Below are positions 9,740 through 18,410 of a stretch of DNA of 30,084 nt, piece by piece. A model generated the notes under the pieces. It ran no database searches, had not been told where the DNA came from, and saw only the letters and a program-made list of their open reading frames with translations. This DNA is from Mariaggregatimicrobium sp964498785 (GTDB lineage Bacteria; Zhuqueibacterota; Zhuqueibacteria; Thermofontimicrobiales; Thiofontviventaceae). Positions within the stretch are counted from its first letter, which is position 1; each line of letters begins with the position of its first letter. The translations under genes and the position numbers were made by a program. Location: positions 1-30,084 of the forward strand of contig CAZCJL010000083.1 in assembly GCA_964498785.1 (NCBI GenBank). Reading direction: 5' to 3'.

Positions 9740-9831
9740 AATTTTAATGAAATTCAATGACGAATTCAAACCTGAATTGATGAATAACTGCAACTAATTA
9801 AATAGCTTGACTTTGATTAAAAAATTTATTA

Positions 9832-9880
9832 AATTTACCTTGAAAATTTAAAATTGAATTTTAATTTTTCAAGGTAAATT
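9832..9880. promoter_or_regulatory. 49-bp near-perfect palindrome abutting the ATPase start
   Basis: Two 24-bp arms (9832-9855 and 9857-9880) around a single G pair with one mismatch; each arm contains the AATTTACCTTGAAAA block. The right arm ends two bases before the ATPase ATG and contains its AAGG ribosome-binding site. In mRNA the hairpin would hide the start; in DNA it could be an autoregulatory operator or a cassette boundary. Confidence 0.85.
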
Positions 9881-9882
9881 CC

Positions 9883-11049
9883 ATGTATATACCTCGTAGA
9901 ATCACTCAAGATGTTCTTGAACTTGTAAATTATTTTCCGGTAGTTGGAATTATTGGTCCCAGGCAAATTGGAAAAACAACTTTAGCCAAAGTGCTAATGG
10001 AAAAAACAGAAAAACCATGCCTGTATTTAGATTTGGAGCTACAAGAAGATTTTACCAAACTCAGTAATCCTGAACTTTATCTTGAACAACATCTGGATAA
10101 ATGCATAATCCTTGACGAACTTCAGCGCATGCCCGATCTTTTACCAATTTTAAGGGGATTGATCGATCGGAAACGGATTCCCGGACGATTTATGATTCTG
10201 GGCTCTGCGTCGCCAACATTATTGACTGTTAGTTCGGAAACTCTGGCAGGCAGAATTGCTTACAAAGAATTAACCATGTTTAATCTGACGGAAATACAAT
10301 CGTCCCATTCAATGTGGCATCATTGGTTTCAGGGTGGTTTTCCTGAGGCGTTTTTAGCTCCATCAGAAAAGTTGTTCAAACTCTGGATCAGAAATTTTAT
10401 TCAAACTTATGCCGAAAGGGATTTACAACTTTTGGGAATGACTGCATCCCATACGCAAATTAAAAAACTATGGACAATGCTTGCCCACTTCCATGGTGGA
10501 ATAATGAATAGCAGTTCCTTTGCAAATGCTCTTGGAGTAACTCTTCCTACAGTAAACCGATATATTAATTTTTTAGAGGAAGCTTTCCTGATTCGTCGTT
10601 TACAGCCTTTCTTTTTAAATTTAAAAAAGCGCTTGGTGAAATCTCCTAAAGTTTATATTCGGGATAGCGGTATTTTGCACTCACTTATAGGAATTCAGAA
10701 TTTTGAAAGTTTACAGGGATACGTTAATGTCGGCGCATCATGGGAAGGTTATGTGATTGAGCAAATTACTCAATTAATTGATAATGATATCACTCCATAT
10801 TACTACAGAACACACGCAGGTACTGAAAGTGATTTAATCCTGGCAAGAGGCAACCAACCATTATGTTGTATCGAAATTAAATACACAACTGCACCTAAAA
10901 TAATGAAAGGTTTTCAAATTGCGATCGACGATCTGAAAACGTCACAAAATTTTATCATTGTACCAAAAGCTGAACGCTTTCGTATTCATGAAAAAATCCA
11001 GGTGTGCTCCCTGTTAGAATTTCTTTCAGAATATCTGCCCAAAATATAG
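9883..11049 (+). CDS. AAA+ ATPase with DUF4143 C-terminal domain
   Basis: A 388-residue orphan P-loop ATPase of the AAA_14/DUF4143 type. Walker A is GPRQIGKTT (25-33), Walker B ends in Asp78-Glu79 (CIILDELQ), and GSAS near 107-110 is the sensor region. A helix-turn-helix-like segment (about 200-235, containing SFANALGVTLPTVNRYINFL) precedes a restriction-endonuclease-fold C-terminus. That C-terminus keeps Glu315-Ser-Asp317 and Glu331-Ile-Lys333, resembling a PD-(D/E)xK site. The cellular role of this large family is not established. The gene is on the opposite strand to both flanking operons and looks more AT-rich than they do. It follows a 49-bp palindrome, which fits an independently acquired gene. 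It converges with the sulfatase gene at 11110 across a 60-nt gap. Confidence 0.9.
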   Translation: MYIPRRITQDVLELVNYFPVVGIIGPRQIGKTTLAKVLMEKTEKPCLYLDLELQEDFTKLSNPELYLEQHLDKCIILDELQRMPDLLPILRGLIDRKRIPGRFMILGSASPTLLTVSSETLAGRIAYKELTMFNLTEIQSSHSMWHHWFQGGFPEAFLAPSEKLFKLWIRNFIQTYAERDLQLLGMTASHTQIKKLWTMLAHFHGGIMNSSSFANALGVTLPTVNRYINFLEEAFLIRRLQPFFLNLKKRLVKSPKVYIRDSGILHSLIGIQNFESLQGYVNVGASWEGYVIEQITQLIDNDITPYYYRTHAGTESDLILARGNQPLCCIEIKYTTAPKIMKGFQIAIDDLKTSQNFIIVPKAERFRIHEKIQVCSLLEFLSEYLPKI

Positions 11050-11109
11050 GTCAAATTCTAATCCAGGGGTCCCCATAACACCAGCCGAATAAGTGTATCA
11101 TAAAATTTT

Positions 11110-12780
11110 TCATCCCTTAAACTCTGCAAACGTCCCCGGTACTTTCATCAAATGCCATTTCAATTCAGCCTTCATCTCGTTTAATTTATCCTGATACCGT
11201 TCATCGAGCGCCATGTTGTTCTGCTCATTCGGATCATCCTTTAAATTGTAAAGCTGGTCCGCATCAAAATAATGATTTTCATGTCCCTGCATCGCCCTGT
11301 TGTCGATATCCGAGCCGCCGGGAACCGCGCCCAGATGCCCGAAAGGATCATCAGGATTCGCGGTGCTGGGACTTTTTCCTGTCTTGCGGCACCGCTCATT
11401 GTATTCATCCAACAATTTCTTTCGCTGTTCATAATTTAAATTCAGCAGTTCTTGCGAGGGACGCAATGCGATATATTTCCAGCCGTCTTTCAGTACCGCC
11501 CGGGTATAACCAATCTCGAAATAAAGAGATCTGTGAATATCCTCATTCGATCCCTGAAGCAGCGGTTTCATGCTTTTACCATCGTGAAAGTCTGACCGAG
11601 GCGATATTCCGCAGAGATCAAGAATCGTTGGTGTAAAATCGATATTCGAGACCGGCACATCGACGATTCGTCCGCCGGCGATTCCCTTTCTCGCCCAGCC
11701 AAAAGAGACCGAACGCACGCCGCCCTGATACGTCGTGCCTTTTCCCGCTTCGACGCCGTGATCATTGAAATAAAAAATGATTGTGTTATCATCCAGATTG
11801 TGTTGTTTTAGTTTTTTAACCAGAGCGCCCACTGCATCATCGAGCCATAACATATCCGCCTTTGACTCATCCAGTCCGGCTTCTTTGATACGAGACAGCA
11901 GAGTACTGCGCGGGGGCATCACATCATCGATCGGTTTTTCCAGAAAACCGAGCGGTGTTGCCAGTGGATCCCCTTTCCATGCACGCTCCCGTGCAGGAGA
12001 ATGGGGCAGGGTCGTGGCAAAATAGAGAAAAAACGGCTGATCTTTGTTCTGATCGATAAAATCGAATGCACCTTTCACAATCCACTCCAGATTGTGATGC
12101 GCCAATACATGCGGAGCGTTTGCGCTCAGATTCTGATTATAAATACTTGCCGCATAATCGAATCCGCATGATTTATACGCGTTGATGACCTGATCATAAT
12201 GTCCCTTCAGCTTTTCCATCACTTTCGGGTCAGTGGGATCGTCGTTTATTGACAGATTTCGAAAACGGGGCGTTTGGATAACATGATTCTTCCCGACTGC
12301 TCCGGTCACATATCCCGCGGATTTCAGAATTTTTGGTAATGATTCTGTTGTCGGTAAAATCGTTGTATTCCACTCGACAACAGTCTGTCCGCTTTTTGTA
12401 ATTTTCGAGCGGAAATGCTCGTTTTGCGCCCGGCTGGCATACTGTCCGGTCAAACAGCAAAATCGACTTGGAGTACATACTGCAGAGACTGCGTATTGTT
12501 GAGTAAAGACAACTCCCTCTGATGAAAGCCTGTCAATCGTGGGCGTTAGATTTCGCTTTTTACCGTTAACCCTGCCTTCAGTAAGAAAATTGAATTGATC
12601 CCGGGTCTGGTCATCGATAATGATGAAAATAATATTCGGTCGTTTTGTCGCACCGAAGGCTTTGGAAAATGACAACAGCGGCGTCGCGTGATACGCTCCG
12701 GCGATGCAACCAACCGAAGACAAAAATGTTCTCCGTGATACTTTTTTTGCATCAGGACGATCATTATCTTGAACGCTCAT
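11110..12780 (-). CDS. Tat-exported type I sulfatase
   Basis: A 556-residue sulfatase, second gene of operon B. Its start at 12780 follows AGGAGG by about 8 nt. The Tat signal is SRRTFLSS. Asp56-Asp57 (IIDDQTRDQ) and formylglycine Cys102 (C-T-P-S-R followed by FCCLTGQ) are present. GKNH replaces the common GKWH, and FNDHGVEAG carries the later metal ligands. Insertions between residues 60 and 76 and near the C-terminus (a region rich in Asp, Pro and Gly, about 480-510) separate it from the sulfatases of operon A, so it probably targets a different sulfate position. It begins 30 nt after the esterase gene upstream. The exact S1 subfamily and substrate are unknown. Confidence 0.92.
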   Translation of the reverse strand: MSVQDNDRPDAKKVSRRTFLSSVGCIAGAYHATPLLSFSKAFGATKRPNIIFIIIDDQTRDQFNFLTEGRVNGKKRNLTPTIDRLSSEGVVFTQQYAVSAVCTPSRFCCLTGQYASRAQNEHFRSKITKSGQTVVEWNTTILPTTESLPKILKSAGYVTGAVGKNHVIQTPRFRNLSINDDPTDPKVMEKLKGHYDQVINAYKSCGFDYAASIYNQNLSANAPHVLAHHNLEWIVKGAFDFIDQNKDQPFFLYFATTLPHSPARERAWKGDPLATPLGFLEKPIDDVMPPRSTLLSRIKEAGLDESKADMLWLDDAVGALVKKLKQHNLDDNTIIFYFNDHGVEAGKGTTYQGGVRSVSFGWARKGIAGGRIVDVPVSNIDFTPTILDLCGISPRSDFHDGKSMKPLLQGSNEDIHRSLYFEIGYTRAVLKDGWKYIALRPSQELLNLNYEQRKKLLDEYNERCRKTGKSPSTANPDDPFGHLGAVPGGSDIDNRAMQGHENHYFDADQLYNLKDDPNEQNNMALDERYQDKLNEMKAELKWHLMKVPGTFAEFKG

Positions 12781-12810
12781 AAAAATCCCTCCTGGTAATT
12801 TACAATGAAA

Positions 12811-14040
12811 CTATTTATCTATCTCATAATGTTTAAAAGGAATGATTGTGATGTTGTGTTCTTTCACATAACGCTGGAATCGTTCTTGTGCACCCCAGTC
12901 CGTCTTGCAATCATATTTTGTTTCCTGGATATCACTACGATGTTCACTTATCTCCCGATGAGGTAGTTCCACAACCGGCTCTTTTTTCAAAAATCCGATT
13001 TCCACTAAAAATTTGTTCACATTCTCAGTCGTGTATTCGAGATGCGGCGAATTATTAAACCAGCTATGAACCTCGCCTTTGTAAACATAATCGTGACAGA
13101 CAAGTCCCAGCTCGCGGCATTTCGGAATCCAGCGAATCTGCTGTGGATAAAAGGCATCTTTTGTCCCAAATAAAATGATGCTCGGCGGAGAGTCTTTTTT
13201 CAGATGTTCGATAGCAGAAATCGCATGATAAACAGGCTCCATGTCTTTTGGGTCTACGCCATTCATCAGGCACTCTTCTTCGACGTGGCGGTCATTCAGT
13301 GGTTCAAAGAAATCGACAAACGGGTTATATAAAATCATGGCAAACGGTCGCGGATCGATGGATTGATCATCTTCTGCGCCGACCCATCCCATCTCTGCGT
13401 ACTTTTTAAAATCGAGTGTCCCCAAAACAGCGCCGATACAACCTCCGGCAGAACCGCCGCCAGCCGCAACTAGTTCGGCATCGACTCCGAACTCCTTTGA
13501 CCGTGCTTTAAACCAGCGCATCGCGCTAATCGCATCTTCGATTGCGTGATGCGGCATCGTGCCATCCACATCACGGATTCTGTATTCCGGCTGCGCTACG
13601 ACCGCACCACGTTTTGTGAAATATTTCGCCTGCTCCTCAAACTGATTCGCTCCCCCCTGGGTAAAGCCGCCGCCATGCCAGAAAACTATCGCCGGACGAC
13701 GATCCGTATTCTTCCAATCTTCCGGGAATTTGATATATATTTTCAACGTGCGTCCCGGGACCTCTTTAAATTCAAAAACTTTTGTGTTTTCATCAACCAC
13801 CCCCGGGCGGTACTTTGCTTTTGTTAATTTACGGCGCATGGGTTTGCCATACATTTCATAGTATTCACGGATTTTTCCCTTTCGCTCGGCATCTGGTAAG
13901 CCATCCAGATCCTTTACCATTTCTCGTATCTGCTCCCGTGAAAGCAGTTTCTTCTGACCTTTCTTTTGCGCACTCCCATCCGCTATAATAACGGCGATCT
14001 GCATCACAATTAAACAACTGACTATTAGCATTCTTTTCAT
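12811..14040 (-). CDS. Secreted alpha/beta-hydrolase, acetyl-esterase-like
   Basis: First gene of operon B, 409 residues. An N-terminal signal peptide (about 1-24) is followed by a basic linker and helix region (25-75). HGGG (122-125), nucleophile Ser197 in GGGSAGG, Asp295 in FGTKDAF and His325 in GEVHSW form a complete hormone-sensitive-lipase-type active site. The start at 14040 is supported by AAAGGAAAC upstream. Proteins of this kind often deacetylate xylan or small acyl esters. Pairing with a sulfatase, and the operator shared with operon A, suggest work on the same decorated polymer. No T9SS tail is present, so the protein is probably periplasmic or outer-membrane associated. Confidence 0.88.
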   Translation of the reverse strand: MKRMLIVSCLIVMQIAVIIADGSAQKKGQKKLLSREQIREMVKDLDGLPDAERKGKIREYYEMYGKPMRRKLTKAKYRPGVVDENTKVFEFKEVPGRTLKIYIKFPEDWKNTDRRPAIVFWHGGGFTQGGANQFEEQAKYFTKRGAVVAQPEYRIRDVDGTMPHHAIEDAISAMRWFKARSKEFGVDAELVAAGGGSAGGCIGAVLGTLDFKKYAEMGWVGAEDDQSIDPRPFAMILYNPFVDFFEPLNDRHVEEECLMNGVDPKDMEPVYHAISAIEHLKKDSPPSIILFGTKDAFYPQQIRWIPKCRELGLVCHDYVYKGEVHSWFNNSPHLEYTTENVNKFLVEIGFLKKEPVVELPHREISEHRSDIQETKYDCKTDWGAQERFQRYVKEHNITIIPFKHYEIDK

Positions 14041-14145
14041 AGTAGTTTCCTTTCTAAATGATCTTCAGTATGAATCCAGATAAACACATTTCAACATTTG
14101 CACTTCAACTTAATTATTTTTCATCAATCATTCAAGATAATAACA

Positions 14146-14178
14146 GTTAAAAACAAATGTTAACTACATGTTTTTAAC
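14146..14178. promoter_or_regulatory. Palindromic operator candidate upstream of operon B
   Basis: A 33-bp site with perfect 10-bp outer arms GTTAAAAACA and TGTTTTTAAC, about 105 nt upstream of the esterase start at 14040. It differs from the operon A site only at five inner positions (four at offsets 17-20 and one at offset 28). The same sequence and orientation before two functionally related operons is the reason for the call. Confidence 0.7.
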
Positions 14179-14789
14179 AAATCGAATTCCTTGTAAAGGA
14201 GTTTTTTGACTCACATTTTCGTTTTATCACTATTTATTTTTAGGAGTGCAATCCCTTTAGAACGTGTCCAGGAACTCGATAACTGCCTGACAAACCCTTG
14301 CGAAGGTTTCGCTGCAACACAAAATATAGATAAATTCATGAATATGTATCAATATACAGCCTGTCCCGTTTTGAAAAACCTTTGCAAGGGTAGTTTTTGG
14401 AACGGCTCTTTATGGAATGCCTGTGGTATGCAGGGAGCAGCTCAATTATTCTCTTCTGTGTAATTGCCAACCATTTCTTTGATTGAGGTTGAATGATGGT
14501 CAACTCAATTCCAAATAAATTTCAAAAAGCAAAACCTACCTATTTCAAGGGTCTTTTTCAAAGTTCCTTATGCTAACTCATTAAAATTAATCTGCCACAA
14601 ATTAATAAACCTGATTGCAATATTACAAAAAATTACTTATATTAATAATCAAATAACACCTGACTGCTATTCTTAAAGCAAGGTGATTCACCCGATTAAA
14701 TTTGTTCTCTAAATTAAATCTGCCCATCTGTGTTAACCACGGTATTTAAAATGAATTGAAAGATATTCTCACATTAAAAAGGCCAAATT
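14179..14789. other. Intergenic region without a convincing gene
   Basis: About 610 bases between the operon B control region and the amylase. An open frame at 14206-14463 has no Shine-Dalgarno and no recognisable protein character, so I do not call it. The only structure I see is the pair of inverted motifs listed separately. Confidence 0.5.
14292..14391. repeat. Pair of inverted ACCCTTGC(A/G)AAGGT motifs
   Basis: A hairpin-like AAACCCTTGCGAAGGTTT at 14292-14309 and AAACCTTTGCAAGGGT at 14376-14391 are inverted relatives about 65 nt apart. Each is also nearly self-complementary. They could be part of a small intergenic element or an RNA structure; nothing more can be said from one copy. Confidence 0.45.
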
Positions 14790-16487
14790 TTGAAAAAAAA
14801 TTTCTCATGGATTATTTTCAATCCCGGAAATTTAATTTTACTCAACTTACTCATATTTCTCACAATCCCCGCTATTTCCACCTCACAGGATCATACGATC
14901 TGGAGTTATAATCTGAACATGTACGAAGTGAATGTGCGCCAATATACTGCTTCAGGAACTTTTGCCGGTTTTGCAACGCATTTGGACCGGCTGCAAGAAA
15001 TGGGAGTCGGAATTTTGTGGTTTATGCCCATTCATCCCATTGGTGCAAAAAATCGTTTGGGTAGTCTTGGTAGCTATTACTCTGTAAAGGATTATCTGGA
15101 TGTCAATCCTGAATTTGGCACTTTAGCTGAATTTAAAGCGCTTGTCGACACCATCCACGCCAGGGGAATGTACGCAGTAATGGACTGGGTGGGTAATCAT
15201 ACGGCATGGGATAATCCGCTGACAACTTCCCATCCGGAGTGGTATATCAAAGATCGCAACGGAAATTTTACGCCTCCGCCCGGAACCAACTGGAGCGATG
15301 TCATTCAACTAAATTACAGCAAACAGGGTTTGCGCGATTATATGATCCAGGCAATGACGTTCTGGATTGAGGACGTTGATATTGACGGATTCCGCTGCGA
15401 CGCGGTGAGTTTTATGCCGCCTGATTTCTGGTCAGAAGCCATTATCGCGCTGAAAAATGTCAAGCCCGAAATCATTATGCTGGCAGAAGACGACGGACCA
15501 CAGTATCAATCGATTGGATTTGATATGTCTTATGCCTGGGGATTGCACGGTTTTGGCAATGGTGTCTTAAAGCGCATCGTCAACAGAACCAGCAATGTAT
15601 CGGAGCTTGACAGCAATATTGCAAATGAGCTGAATACGTATTCCACCGATCATTACCGGTTGTATTTCACTTCCAATCATGATGAAAATTCCTGGCACGG
15701 AACCGTCTTTGAACAATTCGGAGATGCGGCAGAGCCGTTCGCCGTTCTGACGACAACAATGAATGGCATGGCGCTGATTTACAGCGGGCAGGAAGCCGGT
15801 TTAAACAAACGATTGGCGTTTTTTGATAAGGATCTGATTCCGTGGCAACCTCATCCGTTTACGGATATGTACAGTACGTTGTGTCACCTTAAAATTGAAA
15901 ACAGTGTGTTATGGAACGGCGGCAACGGCGGACAATTTCAGCGGGTTCATACCACGAATGACGAAACGATTTTTGCATTTATCAGAGAGAAAGATGAGGA
16001 TAAAATATTCGCGGTTTTCAATCTGTCTCCCGGATATAGCGGTGCAACCTTGCTGGATACTCTTTACTACGGGAATTATGCAGATGCATTTACCAATGAT
16101 ACGGTTTCATTTGGGCAGGGAGCCAGTGTTGCACTTTCGGGATGGGGCTATCGAATTTACCAACAAACAAGCAACGCCATCGGGATTGACCATGAGTTTC
16201 ACAGGCCATATAAATTTGAACTTGAGCAAAACTATCCCAATCCCTTCAATCCTGCAACAACAATCGGTTATAAATTATTATCGGACAGCAAAGTAGAATT
16301 CAGAATATATAACGTGACCGGTCAGGAAGTGTGTGTACTCATAAACACAAAACAGAGTGCCGGAGAAAAATTCGTTGAATGGGATGGGAAAGATGAATTC
16401 GGAAAGGACGTGGGTTCCGGGATTTATATATATCGACTCAAAATTGATAAAGATAGTAAAAGCCGGAGAATGTTATTACTCCGTTGA
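14790..16487 (+). CDS. Secreted GH13 alpha-amylase-family enzyme with T9SS sorting domain
   Basis: Acts on alpha-glucans outside the cell. Translation probably starts at TTG 14790: AAAAGG lies about 8 nt upstream and the signal peptide (hydrophobic about 15-30) follows, whereas the first internal ATG falls inside the barrel. The protein has 565 residues. The GH13 barrel covers about 37-390, with catalytic nucleophile Asp204 in GFRCDAV, acid Glu233 in IMLAEDD and transition-state Asp298 in TSNHDEN. A short beta domain follows (about 390-460). From about residue 475, FELEQNYPNPFNPATTIGY begins a complete T9SS type-A sorting domain ending in RRMLLLR. It is the first plus-strand gene after the sulfatase operons and looks monocistronic. 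The GH13 subfamily cannot be fixed by eye. Confidence 0.93.
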   Translation: MKKNFSWIIFNPGNLILLNLLIFLTIPAISTSQDHTIWSYNLNMYEVNVRQYTASGTFAGFATHLDRLQEMGVGILWFMPIHPIGAKNRLGSLGSYYSVKDYLDVNPEFGTLAEFKALVDTIHARGMYAVMDWVGNHTAWDNPLTTSHPEWYIKDRNGNFTPPPGTNWSDVIQLNYSKQGLRDYMIQAMTFWIEDVDIDGFRCDAVSFMPPDFWSEAIIALKNVKPEIIMLAEDDGPQYQSIGFDMSYAWGLHGFGNGVLKRIVNRTSNVSELDSNIANELNTYSTDHYRLYFTSNHDENSWHGTVFEQFGDAAEPFAVLTTTMNGMALIYSGQEAGLNKRLAFFDKDLIPWQPHPFTDMYSTLCHLKIENSVLWNGGNGGQFQRVHTTNDETIFAFIREKDEDKIFAVFNLSPGYSGATLLDTLYYGNYADAFTNDTVSFGQGASVALSGWGYRIYQQTSNAIGIDHEFHRPYKFELEQNYPNPFNPATTIGYKLLSDSKVEFRIYNVTGQEVCVLINTKQSAGEKFVEWDGKDEFGKDVGSGIYIYRLKIDKDSKSRRMLLLR

Positions 16488-16922
16488 TCGGCATGGAATT
16501 ACCTGTCCTGAATTATTCAGAAATATGTACCGCAGAGTCGTTAAGGCGTAAAGAAATAAAAACGTAATTCTATTCGTGAATAAAAACTCAGTTTTAAAAA
16601 GCGGTTTGTTTTAAAAAATTAAGATCTTTTATTTTTTCCGGGCAAAAACATTAAAAAATCTACTTTTGATAGACAAAGAATCTTATACAACGAACCACAT
16701 ATACGTAGTGGGACGGGGGAGCTTTGTCGGGCAGTTTATTTTGAGTATGCCATAGGACTCGTCAGAATTATAAAAGCAGATAATGACTATTAAAAATGCG
16801 TTTCGTCCTGGCGTCTTTGCGGCGGATGAATTATTGAGGTTAAATATTTTTAATAATTCCACTTTTTAAGCTTCGACGAATATAAAATCGAGATACAAAT
16901 GATAAAACGAAAGGGATATTAT
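16488..16922. other. Intergenic region, no gene seen
   Basis: About 430 AT-rich bases between the amylase and the methyltransferase. A single GC-richer patch near 16798-16830 (TTTCGTCCTGGCGTCTTTGCGG) resembles one arm of the dispersed intergenic repeats found in other genomes, but I see no partner arm here. No clear terminator was found. Confidence 0.4.
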
Positions 16923-18353
16923 ATGAAGAGTCATGCGCGTTTTAAACGTTTACCAGAACACGAATGTCAGAAGTTGCACGATGCGAGTTTGAAAATCCTG
17001 GAGCGTACGGGAGTACGGTTACACTATCAACCGGCTATCGATTTACTTAAAAAAGCTGGAGCATTTGTTTCTGATGGTAATCGTGTTCGAATTCCCCCGA
17101 AATTAGTTGAAGATGCTATTGACACTGCGCCGAAGGAAATAATATTGTACAACCGTCACCAAGAACCGGCAATACATGTCGGAAAATACCGGAGTTTTTA
17201 CGGTACCGGCTCGGACTGTCTTAACATTTTGGACCATCGTACCGGTGAACGCCGAAGACCACTATTAAAAGATATGATCGAAGGCGTTACTCTTTGTGAT
17301 GCATTGGAAAACATCGATTTTGTGATGTGCATGTTTCTTCCCGAAGACGTCCCCACAATGATCGCAGATCGTTATGAAATGGAGACAATGTTAAATTACA
17401 CGACCAAACCGATCGTGTTTGTCTCCACTGATATGTCCGGCTGCGTCGATGCTGTTAAAATGGCGGAAGTAGTTGCTGGCAGTGCACAAGCGTTGCAGGA
17501 AAAGCCGTTTGTCGCGTGTTATGTCAACGTAACCACTGGTTTACAGCACAATGAAGAGGCGCTCCAAAAGATTTTGTACCTATCGGGGAAAGGGTTGCCT
17601 TCAACCTATATTCCCGTAGCTCTCGGTGGAGCAACCGCGCCTATCACTCTGGCTGGTAATATGGCTATCTGGAATGCCGGCAGCTTAGTCGGGCTGGCAC
17701 TTTCCCAGTTGAATCGTCCCGGAGCGCCGTTCATCACTTCTGGCTGGGGTGCGAGTGCTTTGGATATGCGAACCATGATCAGTCCGTATGTTGAACCAGA
17801 GAAGCAGTTCATTGCTCAGGAAATGGCTCACTTTTACGATCTGCCGATGTTTGCTTTTGGCGGTTTTAGTGATTCAAAAATACCAGATCAACAGGCAAGC
17901 ATGGAAGCAGCCTTAACACTGATGACAAATACGCTTGCCGGCAGCAATCTCATTCATGATCTGGGGTATCTTGAATCCGGGCTGACAGGATCTTTGACGC
18001 AACTGGCAATATGTGATGAATTGATAAGCTGGATTAAAACAGCCTTTACGCCGGTGGAGATTAATGACGAAACACTGGCACTCGATTTAATTGATGAGGT
18101 AAGCCCTGATGGTCAATTTCTCGATACCGATCATACCCTGAAACACTTTCGCTCGCGTTGGTATCCCTCGCTCATTGACCGTAATAACTATGATGCCTGG
18201 ATTGCCAGGGGAGGAAAGAATCTCACTCAGCGAGCATCCGAAAAAGTTGACCAAATATTAGCTGAACATAAACCACAAACGCTATCTGATGATATACAAA
18301 AACGTTTGCGAAAGATTATTCAACAAACAGAAGAAAGTAGTTTTCAGGCATAA
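16923..18353 (+). CDS. MttB-family corrinoid-dependent methyltransferase, non-pyrrolysine
   Basis: Member of the trimethylamine methyltransferase (MttB) superfamily, which moves a methyl group from a methylated amine to a corrinoid protein. I prefer the ATG at 16923, with AAAGGGA just upstream, over the ATG at 16899; this gives 476 residues. N-terminal features typical of the family include LHDASLKILERTGV, IPPKLVEDAI and APKEIILYNR. The barrel contains YGTGSDC, GGATAPITLAGN and GGFSDSKIPDQQA. There is no in-frame TAG, so no pyrrolysine is used. In non-pyrrolysine relatives the known substrates are quaternary amines such as glycine betaine. No corrinoid protein, reactivase or second methyltransferase is nearby. 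The partner gene 57 nt downstream is a racemase-family protein. Cytoplasmic; substrate unknown. Confidence 0.9.
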   Translation: MKSHARFKRLPEHECQKLHDASLKILERTGVRLHYQPAIDLLKKAGAFVSDGNRVRIPPKLVEDAIDTAPKEIILYNRHQEPAIHVGKYRSFYGTGSDCLNILDHRTGERRRPLLKDMIEGVTLCDALENIDFVMCMFLPEDVPTMIADRYEMETMLNYTTKPIVFVSTDMSGCVDAVKMAEVVAGSAQALQEKPFVACYVNVTTGLQHNEEALQKILYLSGKGLPSTYIPVALGGATAPITLAGNMAIWNAGSLVGLALSQLNRPGAPFITSGWGASALDMRTMISPYVEPEKQFIAQEMAHFYDLPMFAFGGFSDSKIPDQQASMEAALTLMTNTLAGSNLIHDLGYLESGLTGSLTQLAICDELISWIKTAFTPVEINDETLALDLIDEVSPDGQFLDTDHTLKHFRSRWYPSLIDRNNYDAWIARGGKNLTQRASEKVDQILAEHKPQTLSDDIQKRLRKIIQQTEESSFQA

Positions 18354-18410
18354 AATATATGATATATCGATATTTAAAAATGAATCAACAAAGAATAAAG
18401 GAATTTTAAT

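Noticed and set aside
11050..11109. AGGGGTCCCC as a bidirectional terminator between convergent genes
   Set aside because: The stem is short, has almost no loop, and no T-run follows on either strand.
14206..14463. 85-residue open frame between operon B and the amylase
   Set aside because: No Shine-Dalgarno, odd composition, and it runs through the inverted CCCTTGC motifs; looks like chance.
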